32,656 nt of DNA from CAYTOF01 sp964439435. GTDB taxonomy: Bacteria; Bacillota; Clostridia; Oscillospirales; QAMX01. A model generated the notes under the pieces. It had not been told where the DNA came from, did not search any database, and was given only the letters and a program-made list of their open reading frames with translations. Below, piece by piece: positions 14,684-21,567 of this stretch. Every line of letters starts with the position of its first letter. Position 1 is the first letter of the stretch. A program made the position numbers and the translations under genes. The stretch lies in the NCBI GenBank assembly GCA_964439435.1, contig CAYTOF010000020.1, positions 1 through 32,656 on the forward strand, read 5' to 3'.

Positions 14684-15379
14684 TCACTGCCATCTCAGAG
14701 GCCACATGTCTTTTTTTAGTATCTCGAAGCTTTTGCCCCTGTATGTCAAGATGCCCTCCTCCCGCATGCGCGCAAGTTCTCTGGAAAGTGCGCTGCGGTC
14801 GGCATCCAAAAAAGAGGCAAGCTCTTCCCTGTTATATGGGATTTCAAATTTCGCGTTTTTAGCTCCGAGATAAACAGCACCGAGATATGCCTCCAGTTTT
14901 GCCCGCAGAGTCTTGCGCGTTATGTAAAAAAGCCTGTCCGCCTGGGCAAAATATTGCTGGCCTATGATGCCAAGCAGGTTGTGCACCAGGGCATTGTGAC
15001 GGCTGCAAGCGGCAACACAGCCCGAGATGGCAGCTTCCAGGGACAGCAAAAGGGCCAAGGTGTCCGCCGCCGCCACCACCGTGATGGCTCCGTGACCTCC
15101 CTTGCCCACCAATATCTCACCAAAAACACCGCTCTGCCCCACAGCTCCCGCCACACTGCGCTCCCCTTGGGCGTCCAACCGCTCTCCCCGCACAGAACCT
15201 TTCAGCACTATGCCGAAATAGTCGTCGCTTCGATCGGGCGCAAAGATGATCTCGCCCTTTGAATAGGTTTCAAACCTCGGCTCCACACACTCCAGCAGAC
15301 CGAGCACCTCTTCAAAGGATATGCCTGCAAAAAGCGCACATTCGGAAAGCTCTTTTTCAAAATCTTCAATTTTATACAT
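14684..15379 (-). CDS. Crp/Fnr-family transcriptional regulator
   Basis: A 231-residue DNA-binding regulator of usual length for the family. Residues 10-125 form the cyclic-nucleotide-binding-type beta barrel (YSKGEIIFAPDRSDDYFGIVLKGSV, read as two adjoining strands; then GQSGVFGEILV). A long dimerisation helix follows. The C-terminal winged helix has YNREELASFLDADRSALSRE (about 183-202), then MREEGILTYRGKSFEIL. The N terminus lacks the Cys cluster of oxygen-sensing Fnr. The ligand is unknown; Clostridial relatives respond to varied signals. It is divergent from the ECF-transporter S component, with a GTTGCC-GGCAAC palindrome between the two starts, suggesting autoregulation and control of the transporter gene. 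The start has GGTGAGAAT upstream. Family is confident, regulon inferred. Confidence 0.92.
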   Translation of the reverse strand: MYKIEDFEKELSECALFAGISFEEVLGLLECVEPRFETYSKGEIIFAPDRSDDYFGIVLKGSVRGERLDAQGERSVAGAVGQSGVFGEILVGKGGHGAITVVAAADTLALLLSLEAAISGCVAACSRHNALVHNLLGIIGQQYFAQADRLFYITRKTLRAKLEAYLGAVYLGAKNAKFEIPYNREELASFLDADRSALSRELARMREEGILTYRGKSFEILKKDMWPLRWQ

Positions 15380-15394
15380 ATTCTCACCACTTGC

Positions 15395-15441
15395 GTTGCC
15401 AAGGCAACAGAACTATACTCAAAAAAGGGATACACTATAAT
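15395..15441 (+). promoter_or_regulatory. Divergent promoter region with candidate Crp/Fnr operator
   Basis: The palindrome GTTGCC-AA-GGCAAC (15395-15408) is followed by TATAAT (15436-15441) for the plus-strand gene. There is no good -35 where one should be (CTATAC at 15413-15418), which is typical of activator-dependent promoters; the palindrome centre is about 46 bp before the likely start site. On the minus strand, TATAGT (15417-15412) would place the regulator's own start inside the palindrome. So one site could activate one gene and repress the other. Confidence 0.5.
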
Positions 15442-15467
15442 CAGAGTAAAAGAAAGAAGGGGTATTT

Positions 15468-16034
15468 ATGACTAAAGGTGTAAAAAGAAATATTTTGTGG
15501 ATCACGCGCACGGCTATTTTCATCGCCCTGCTCATTGCGGGCCAAGCTCTCACCCAATCCATGGGCCAGCTTGTGACGGGCTCTTATGTAAATCTCATCC
15601 TCATAGCGACGGCACTTTCCGCGGGCATGGCCTCGGGGCTCACCGTCGCCATCATTTCGCCCATCGTGGCAACAGCTCTGGGCATCGGCCCTTTGTGGGC
15701 CATTGTCCCCGTAATCATGCTTGGCAATGCGGTGCTTGTGCTCATATACGCACTCATTTTGCGCAAAGGAGCCGCAGAGCGCTTTAACGCCAAGGGTTTT
15801 GTTCTGTGGCCCGCTGCCATACTCTCAAGCTCCGCTGTAAAGTTTGCCGTTATGTATCTCGGCGTTGTCAAAATCGTGTTGCCCATCATCAGCTCATCCC
15901 TCAAAGCGCCCCAGATAGAGAAGATGACGATAATGTTTGCCTTCCCACAGCTCTTCACCGCCCTAATCGGAGGAGGCATCGCCATGTTTGTGGTGCCGGC
16001 CATCCTGCAAACGCTCAAAAAAGCGCGCGCTTAA
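15468..16034 (+). CDS. ECF-transporter S component-like membrane protein
   Basis: The 188-residue, very hydrophobic product has about five to six membrane spans. It begins ILWITRTAIFIALLIAGQAL, then has GSYVNLILIATALSAG, ISPIVATALGIGPLWAI and PVIMLGNAVLVLIYALIL. This layout fits the substrate-binding S subunits of energy-coupling factor importers, which pair with a shared T subunit and two ATPases for vitamin or small-metabolite uptake. None of those partners is nearby, which fits the group II arrangement in which S subunits are encoded alone. RBS AGAAGGGG lies upstream of the ATG. It is divergent from the Crp/Fnr regulator and may be its target. The substrate cannot be read from sequence. 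Confidence 0.75.
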   Translation: MTKGVKRNILWITRTAIFIALLIAGQALTQSMGQLVTGSYVNLILIATALSAGMASGLTVAIISPIVATALGIGPLWAIVPVIMLGNAVLVLIYALILRKGAAERFNAKGFVLWPAAILSSSAVKFAVMYLGVVKIVLPIISSSLKAPQIEKMTIMFAFPQLFTALIGGGIAMFVVPAILQTLKKARA

Positions 16035-16070
16035 GACTCAGCCGTAACAATCCATTTATACTGTAAACAG

Positions 16071-16104
16071 ACCGCCTCAAAGAATTGATTTGAGGCGGTT
16101 TTTC
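16071..16104. terminator. Terminator between convergent genes
   Basis: ACCGCCTCAAA pairs with TTTGAGGCGGT across 7 nt, followed by TTTTT on the plus strand. It overlaps the last codons of the convergent gene at 16077, so it probably serves both directions. Confidence 0.85.
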
Positions 16105-16658
16105 GTCTCACTGTGCCAAAAGGCAAGGCATGTGTAGGCAAAGACCCCGAGAAGGGCACCCCAAAGATAGATTGCGGTTGAGAAAGTGCGAAGTATCTCC
16201 GCAATACCAAATCCGTTTATGAAAAACATCAGGGTAAAAAACGCGCAGTAGAGTGTGCCGGGCAGGTTCAGAGCCATCAGAAGTAAAAATCTCCTCCGCC
16301 AAAGGCGCAAAAAGGAGCGCTCTGCTTCACTGTTCAATATCTGCGACAAAGGCACGGCGCTGCCCCGCTCAGACCAAAAATATCTCCGCTTTGAAAACTG
16401 ACCGACAAACTGCCAGCCGCCCGCGGCTGCCTTTTCTGTGTCCGCAGGCTCTGTCCGCTCCTTGCCCACATACTGCACGGCATAGTCCAGAGCCTGCGCC
16501 TCACCCTTTGAAAACGCATACACCCCTGTCCTTGGAACATCCTCAAAGACAAGCCCCCGCAGTGCAAATTTCGAAAGCTTGCACTCCTCGCGCTTTCCCG
16601 CCCAGAGGGGAAAATGCATGGCCTTTAAAAGTCTTTTCTCTTCTTGTTTTTCTATCAA
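16077..16658 (-). CDS. DUF2812-like membrane protein
   Basis: The 193-residue product begins with a soluble region of about 120 residues. It contains LSKFALRGLVFEDVPRTGVYAF, seen as LSKFALRGLVFEDV then TGVYAFSKGE, followed by LDYAVQYVGKE and AAGGWQFVGQFSKRRYFW. This repeats the layout of DUF2812, in which a small ferredoxin-like region precedes membrane spans. Two spans follow (about 125-150 and 160-183). The start is a TTG at 16658 with GGAGGAG 9 nt upstream. A short hairpin (16671-16694) covers part of that binding site and could tune translation. In Clostridia such genes often sit beside a PadR regulator; none is here. Function is unknown. Confidence 0.65.
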   Translation of the reverse strand: MIEKQEEKRLLKAMHFPLWAGKREECKLSKFALRGLVFEDVPRTGVYAFSKGEAQALDYAVQYVGKERTEPADTEKAAAGGWQFVGQFSKRRYFWSERGSAVPLSQILNSEAERSFLRLWRRRFLLLMALNLPGTLYCAFFTLMFFINGFGIAEILRTFSTAIYLWGALLGVFAYTCLAFWHSETKNRLKSIL

Positions 16659-16711
16659 AACAAAACACTCCTCCGCTCACCGCCCATAGCGGAGCGATGA
16701 GTCTCCATACA

Positions 16712-16739
16712 AGTATAACAAAGATAGCCATTTTGTCAA
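16712..16739 (-). promoter_or_regulatory. Promoter of the DUF2812-like gene
   Basis: TTGACA (16739-16734), 16 bp spacer, TATACT (16717-16712) on the minus strand. The leader of about 50 nt contains CTCCGCT...AGCGGAG, next to the ribosome binding site. Confidence 0.7.
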
Positions 16740-16804
16740 TTGCACCGCCCTTTGCACATTTTCGGCATGTTTTCTCCCAAAGCCTCTATTTTCACCGCCC
16801 AATC

Positions 16805-16834
16805 TTGACGGAGCGGCGCCTTGCGGTGTATAAT
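16805..16834 (+). promoter_or_regulatory. Promoter of rpiA
   Basis: TTGACG (16805-16810), 18 bp spacer, TATAAT (16829-16834), with the AAGGAGG ribosome binding site about 22 bp further on at 16857-16863. Confidence 0.75.
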
Positions 16835-16871
16835 CTCATCACATAAAACGACATATAAGGAGGCAGTTTTA

Positions 16872-17567
16872 GTGAATGCGCATGATACACTGCTGAAAGA
16901 CTATAAATGGTGCAGAGAGATCACCAATATTGAAGAGAAACTGGCCATGGGCCGCAGCGCTGCCGCCATGGCAAAAGATGGCAATGTCATCGGCGTAGGC
17001 ACAGGCTCCTCCTCATATATGGCCCTTGTCGCCCTTGCGGAGGTAGCGCGGAGAAGTGCGCTCCAAGTGAAAATCATCTCCGCGGCGACGGAAATCACTC
17101 TGGCTTGCGCCTCCCTCGGTCTTGAAACCACGACGCTTCTCACCCACAGCCCCGACTGGTGCATGGACGGCGCAGACGAAATCGGCGAAAACGGCGATGT
17201 GATAAAGGGCAGAGGCGGCGGCTTGTTCTTGGAAAAGCTCATCATCAGAGCAGCCCCGAGGCGTTTTTTGCTGGCAGATGAGACAAAGTTTGTCAAACGA
17301 ATCGGAGCCTCCCCCGTGCCCGTCGAGGTGTTCCCCGATGCGCTCCACAATACCGTGAAAGAGCTGGAGGCTCTCGAACCCGCCTCAATCACACTCCGCC
17401 TTGCCACGGCCAAAGATGGCCCCATCATCACCCAGAGCGGCAACCTGATTCTGGATTGCGCCTTCCCCCACGTGGAGGAAGGGCTTGAAAGGGCGATAAA
17501 ATCCATACCCGGCGTTATCGAATCGGGTCTTTTCCAAAATTACAGTTTTGAATACATCAGGCCATGA
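16872..17567 (+). CDS. rpiA: Ribose-5-phosphate isomerase A
   Basis: Cytoplasmic enzyme interconverting ribose 5-phosphate and ribulose 5-phosphate in the pentose phosphate pathway. The 231-residue product is of normal length. The phosphate-binding loop is GVGTGSSSYMAL (41-52). The catalytic region is DGADEIGENGDVIKGRGGG (99-117), with Asp99, Asp102, Lys112 and Glu121 matching D81, D84, K94 and E103 of the E. coli enzyme. ADETKFVKRIG and SGNLILDCAFP follow, as expected. The start is GTG at 16872, preceded by a perfect AAGGAGG 8 nt away; an upstream in-frame start at 16821 would overlap the promoter. It overlaps the next gene by ATGA and likely forms an operon with the two genes after it. Confidence 0.95.
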   Translation: MNAHDTLLKDYKWCREITNIEEKLAMGRSAAAMAKDGNVIGVGTGSSSYMALVALAEVARRSALQVKIISAATEITLACASLGLETTTLLTHSPDWCMDGADEIGENGDVIKGRGGGLFLEKLIIRAAPRRFLLADETKFVKRIGASPVPVEVFPDALHNTVKELEALEPASITLRLATAKDGPIITQSGNLILDCAFPHVEEGLERAIKSIPGVIESGLFQNYSFEYIRP

Positions 17568-18208
17568 CAAATCCAAGTTCCCCATCATATATATATGAAA
17601 GACTGAAAGCGCACCACGGCACCCCCTCATGGTGGCCCGCCGACAGCGCCTCGGAGGTCATGGTCGGCGCCGTGCTCACCCAAAACACAGCCTGGTCAAA
17701 TGTCGAAAAGGCCATTGCCAACTTCAAAGGAAACCTCACACCGTCGAACATCCTGGCCCTCGAACCCGAAAAGCTCACAGAGCTCATCCGCCCTGCAGGC
17801 TTTCAGAGCCGTAAAGGACCGACTCTCATTGCTGTTATGGAGTGGTTTGCCCTCTACGATTTTAACGAAAACCGCATAAAGCGGCAGGATATGCACAGAC
17901 TGCGCACAGAGCTTTTGCATATAAAGGGCATCGGCCCGGAAACGGCGGACTCCATCCTGCTTTATGCCTTTGACTTTCCGACCTTTGTGGTGGACGCCTA
18001 CACCAAAAGGCTTGTGACGCGCTATCCCCTCAACGCAGGGAACTCTTATGAGAGTATAAAGGCATTTTTTGAGGAAAACCTGGTGTCAAGCGCTCTCCTT
18101 TACAACGAGATGCACGCCCTGATTGTGCTAAACGGCAAGTCTAACTGCAAAAAAACCCCCACCTGTGAGGGCTGCGCGCTCTTAGACAACTGCCAAAGGC
18201 TCATCTAA
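17564..18208 (+). CDS. Endonuclease III-like DNA glycosylase without the lyase Lys (MagIII-like)
   Basis: A base-excision repair glycosylase of the HhH-GPD superfamily, 214 residues. GAVLTQNTAWSNVEKAI (about 35-51) is the usual substrate-pocket helix. The helix-hairpin-helix is HIKGIGPETADSILLYA (119-135), and the catalytic Asp is Asp144 in FVVDAYTKR. Position 126, the Schiff-base Lys in endonuclease III (GVGRKTA), is Glu here. This predicts a monofunctional glycosylase without strand-cleaving lyase activity, as in the Helicobacter MagIII group, which removes 3-methyladenine. Unlike MagIII it keeps four Cys at the C terminus (195, 201, 204, 210; C-X5-C-X2-C-X5-C), which should hold a 4Fe-4S cluster. 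It overlaps rpiA by 4 nt (ATGA), so translation is probably coupled. Confidence 0.85.
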   Translation: MTNPSSPSYIYERLKAHHGTPSWWPADSASEVMVGAVLTQNTAWSNVEKAIANFKGNLTPSNILALEPEKLTELIRPAGFQSRKGPTLIAVMEWFALYDFNENRIKRQDMHRLRTELLHIKGIGPETADSILLYAFDFPTFVVDAYTKRLVTRYPLNAGNSYESIKAFFEENLVSSALLYNEMHALIVLNGKSNCKKTPTCEGCALLDNCQRLI

Positions 18209-18247
18209 TAAATATAAACCTTAAAGAGCAAAGAAGAGGATAAATAT

Positions 18248-18958
18248 ATGGCAAAGATTTTGACATTCAGCTTTGATGACGGCACCCTGCAGGACATAAG
18301 GCTCATAGAGCTCATGAACAAATACGGCATAAAGAGCACCTTCAACCTCAACTCAGGGCTGCTCGGCAAGGCCCACTCCATAGAGAGAGAGGGCAAGGAA
18401 ATCGACCACACGGAGATCGAAGAGAGGCTCATCGCCAAGGTCTATGCGGGCCATGAGATTGCCGTCCACACAAGGACGCATCCGAGCCTGTGGGATCTGG
18501 ACAAAGCCGGTGTTATAGACGAGGTGGAGGGGGACAGAGTGGCCCTTGAGGCACTTTGCGGCTACCCCATTGTCGGCATGGCCTATCCCGGCGGCCCCTT
18601 TTACAATGAGTTTGTCATAAAGACCATTTTGCAAAACTCCCCCATCAGATACGCGCGCAATGTCAAATCCGACCACCTCTTTGACTTTCCGCCCCGGCTC
18701 ATGGAGTGGAAACCCACCTGTGCCTTTGAGGACAAAAAGCTCTTCGAGCTGGTGGACACCTTTTTAAATGCCCCGCCCGCCCAGGATCTTCTCTTTTACA
18801 TCTGGGGACATGCCTTTGAGTTTGACCAGAACCAAAGCTGGGACAGAGTCGAGGAGTTTTTCATCAAGATGGGCGGGCGCAGCGATGTGCTCTATCTGAC
18901 AAACGCGCAGGTCCTGGCCTATATGGACGAGCACGCCATCCCCTACAAAGCCGACTGA
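18248..18958 (+). CDS. Polysaccharide deacetylase (NodB-type, CE4) family protein
   Basis: The 236-residue product has the CE4 core. Motif 1 is TFSFDDGTLQD (Asp10, Asp11), and motif 2 is HTRTH (His74, His78), which together ligate the catalytic metal. GMAYPGGPF at about 116 fits motif 3 (RxPxG-like, with Arg replaced by Ala-Tyr). No signal peptide or membrane span is present, so it should be cytoplasmic unless exported another way; known CE4 enzymes remove N- or O-acetyl groups from glycans. The family also contains enzymes with other amide or ester substrates. RBS AGAGGA is upstream. The gap of 39 nt after the glycosylase gene suggests the same operon. The terminator at 19043-19080 ends the unit. 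Confidence 0.85.
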   Translation: MAKILTFSFDDGTLQDIRLIELMNKYGIKSTFNLNSGLLGKAHSIEREGKEIDHTEIEERLIAKVYAGHEIAVHTRTHPSLWDLDKAGVIDEVEGDRVALEALCGYPIVGMAYPGGPFYNEFVIKTILQNSPIRYARNVKSDHLFDFPPRLMEWKPTCAFEDKKLFELVDTFLNAPPAQDLLFYIWGHAFEFDQNQSWDRVEEFFIKMGGRSDVLYLTNAQVLAYMDEHAIPYKAD

Positions 18959-19042
18959 AAATAATTTTATATGCAATTAAATCCAAGTGACTGTAAGGGA
19001 TCTTTCATCAAAAGCCCGTCCTTAATCAATTTTATGCATTCC

Positions 19043-19080
19043 AAAAAGGCGACCGCAACTATAGCGGCCGCCTTTTTTGT
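19043..19080 (+). terminator. Terminator of the rpiA operon
   Basis: AAAAAGGCG-A-CCGC pairs with GCGG-C-CGCCTTTTT around AACTATA, followed by TTTTGTTTT. The 19081-19194 stretch after it, up to the convergent GH78-like gene, shows nothing recognisable. Confidence 0.9.
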
Positions 19081-19194
19081 TTTGTGATGATATATATTAC
19101 ACGGGGTTGCTGTCTGTATGATCATATATTCAGCAGGCGGTCTTTCGTCGCCCATTTTAATACAGCATATCACAACGCCGCACAATCCACTGAT

Positions 19195-21306
19195 CTACTT
19201 TGCAAGCTCTATCCCCGCAGGCAGGGAGATTTCGGGCTCCCTGCCCCGCTCCAGGCGCGCATTGATAAAGCCATATGGGGTCGGCACCTTTATATCCGCC
19301 CATTCAAGTCCCAACAAGTCAGGCTTTAAGCTTATCTTTTTAAACCCGGGCTCCAAAATCTCAAGGCCCAGCATCTTTGCGGGCAAAAAATACGCAGGTG
19401 AGCCGCCCCAGCCGTGGCTGTAGTCACAGTCAAAGCCCGTCCACACCTCTTTCAGCCCCTTGTCACTCTCGGCAAGGATCTCGCTCCACGTGCGTATTTC
19501 AGACAGGCCATATTTCCCAAAGAGGCCCTCGTTGTATATGGCCTCCAGGGCATAATATGTGAAATAAGGCGACATGCGCGGGGCACTCTCCAGGTGCAGC
19601 GCCCTCTTAAGCAGCTCTTTCCTGCGCTCCTTTGGGGCAATGCCGTAGAGCACGGCCAGCACATTGGAGTTTTTCGTGTGGTATCTCTTTTGCACATTTT
19701 CGGGGCGCCATTTGCCGTTTTCGGGCTCATCGTCGTTCAAGCCGTCAAAATAGAGCTGCTTTTCCCCGTTGTCTGAGTACGCCGCCGCGCGGTCGCTCTC
19801 GCACATTTCACCGCAGAGATATGCCATGTCCAAAAGCGCTTTGTAGTAAAAGGCGTTCAAAACCGTCTGTCCCAGCGCCTTTGGCGGGTGGTGCAGGTCG
19901 ATGCCGTCCACCACTATCCAGTCGATGAACATATAACTCGGAGCCGTTTGGAGGATGCCATCTTCCCGCTCATAGGTAGCAAAGCGGTCAAGCAGCACCT
20001 CCAGGCCCTCATCTATCTCATAAAGTAGCGTTTTGTCCCCTGTGTACTTGTAATATGCGGCGATTTGCTGCAGTAGGATAAGGCTATATGTCGTGTGGAA
20101 GGCCAAACCTCCGGTGAATTTGAGTAAATCACAGGTGCGCACGATGTCAAACCGCGTGAGCCTGTGGTCCCCAAAGGTGAAATACTCCACCATGTTCTGC
20201 ACGAAGTAGTCCGCCGTGCAGGAGAGCAACTCCTGGTGCAGGGGTGAGTCGAGGTGCAGATGCTGTCTGCATATCTCCACGGTGTGCCTGGAGACTTTGT
20301 TTATCCTGTTCAGCTCCTCGTCGTCGCAGACAAAGTGTCCAAGCTCCGTCTCCACGGGGTAGCGCGAATAGATAAGCCCCGCCCCCTCAAAGACACAGTC
20401 GTCATAGTCACAAAAGGAGACGGTGATCTGCATGTATCCGATGCTGGCAAGGCCAAAACCGCGGTAGTCATACTCTCCCTTAAGCCAGAGCCGCTCCTCT
20501 TTGTTTGTCTTTCCGAGGATTTCTTGAAACCCGATCTGTAGTGCGACGCTGCCGCCCTCAAAGGCAAAGCTGCAATAGCCCGCATAGATCATGTCAAACT
20601 CCAGCGTAAAGGTCAGAGGGCAGCCGTTTTTCAGCACTATCTTGCCCTCATGCTCGGAAAGCCTGTCCCTGTATTCATCGCTCACATGTATCCTTGTGTA
20701 GGGCACAAAGCTCTCCTGCAGATTCGGGATGGGGCTTTGGGCAAGCGTCCAGATGCCGGAAATCTCCTCCGCATTTACGAAATCGTCCTCTTTTCGCAGG
20801 GTGTCGAGCCAGTTGGCAAAGGGTTTTGATGTCTTTTTTCTGCAAAGCCAGGAGCTGTCTGTAAAAATCATCTGTTTTGAGCCGTCGTCAAAGTCCATGG
20901 CAAGGGCAAGGATCAAGCCCCCGCGCCCTTGGCTTGTCTCCGTGTCCACTACAGGCGAGAGGGAAACCTCGACAAAGAGCTCATTTCCCCCTTCGCAGAG
21001 ACAGATATCATAGGAGGAATAATAGCACAGGGGCAAGGACTCCAAAGTGATGAAATCTCCGCCGTTGTTGACAGGGCCTGTCCCCGCATAGGCACTGTTC
21101 ACATAGAGCCGATATCTCGTGTCGGCAAAGATGTGCAGGCGGGCGCCCTTTGGCTCCTTGTCCAAATGGAAGGTCTTTTTAAACTCCGCCACACAGAATT
21201 CCGTTTGTCCCATGGGGGCATTGTTTGTCTTTTTGGAGTAGACGCAGTTTTCATATCTGTCTTGCGGGAGCCATATGAACTCCGCCTTGCCAAAATCTTT
21301 TAGCAT
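19195..21306 (-). CDS. GH78-like alpha-L-rhamnosidase family protein, divergent active site
   Basis: The 703-residue product has the GH78 layout. An N-terminal beta-sandwich region (FKKTFHLDKEPKGARLHIFA, then GTGPVNNGGDF) precedes a helical (alpha/alpha)6 barrel from about 330 and a C-terminal beta domain ending in KVPTPYGFINARLER. In the barrel, DSPLHQELLSCTADYF (about 354) stands where rhamnosidases have D-x-P-x-R/E-x-x-GWTGD, so the general-acid region is changed. WTGFDCDYSHGWGGSPAYFL (about 622) is the expected second region. No signal peptide is visible, so the enzyme would act on imported oligosaccharides in the cytoplasm. The start at 21306 is chosen because AAGGAG lies 7 nt upstream; the ATG at 21324 has none. 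It is divergent from the DUF4091 gene. The exact sugar is uncertain. Confidence 0.8.
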   Translation of the reverse strand: MLKDFGKAEFIWLPQDRYENCVYSKKTNNAPMGQTEFCVAEFKKTFHLDKEPKGARLHIFADTRYRLYVNSAYAGTGPVNNGGDFITLESLPLCYYSSYDICLCEGGNELFVEVSLSPVVDTETSQGRGGLILALAMDFDDGSKQMIFTDSSWLCRKKTSKPFANWLDTLRKEDDFVNAEEISGIWTLAQSPIPNLQESFVPYTRIHVSDEYRDRLSEHEGKIVLKNGCPLTFTLEFDMIYAGYCSFAFEGGSVALQIGFQEILGKTNKEERLWLKGEYDYRGFGLASIGYMQITVSFCDYDDCVFEGAGLIYSRYPVETELGHFVCDDEELNRINKVSRHTVEICRQHLHLDSPLHQELLSCTADYFVQNMVEYFTFGDHRLTRFDIVRTCDLLKFTGGLAFHTTYSLILLQQIAAYYKYTGDKTLLYEIDEGLEVLLDRFATYEREDGILQTAPSYMFIDWIVVDGIDLHHPPKALGQTVLNAFYYKALLDMAYLCGEMCESDRAAAYSDNGEKQLYFDGLNDDEPENGKWRPENVQKRYHTKNSNVLAVLYGIAPKERRKELLKRALHLESAPRMSPYFTYYALEAIYNEGLFGKYGLSEIRTWSEILAESDKGLKEVWTGFDCDYSHGWGGSPAYFLPAKMLGLEILEPGFKKISLKPDLLGLEWADIKVPTPYGFINARLERGREPEISLPAGIELAK

Positions 21307-21359
21307 GTATATTCTCCTTGTCATTTTCCTGTTTTTATGGGCAGATGCAGTGCCTGCTT

Positions 21360-21390
21360 ATTATATCACAAGCCATACGAATAAGGGCAA
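21360..21390 (-). promoter_or_regulatory. Promoter of the GH78-like gene
   Basis: On the minus strand TATAAT (21365-21360) is preceded by TGA, an extended -10. A weak -35 TTGCCC (21390-21385) lies at 19 bp spacing. Confidence 0.55.
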
Positions 21391-21419
21391 GATGTTTCAC
21401 ATTTCTACCCTTTTTCTCA

Positions 21420-21449
21420 TTGCTCAATATACCCATATTGTGATATGAT
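21420..21449 (+). promoter_or_regulatory. Candidate promoter of the DUF4091 gene
   Basis: TTGCTC (21420-21425), 18 bp spacer, TATGAT (21444-21449). It is divergent from and close to the GH78-like promoter, so a common regulator could sit between them. Confidence 0.5.
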
Positions 21450-21567
21450 AGAATAAAGAAGTGGCACAAAACCTCAAACAAGCCCGCTGTTTTATGGACA
21501 TGCGGAGCGACTCAGACCAAATCAAAGAATATAACCGGCATCGTTTTTGCCATGAAAGGAAAAGAAA

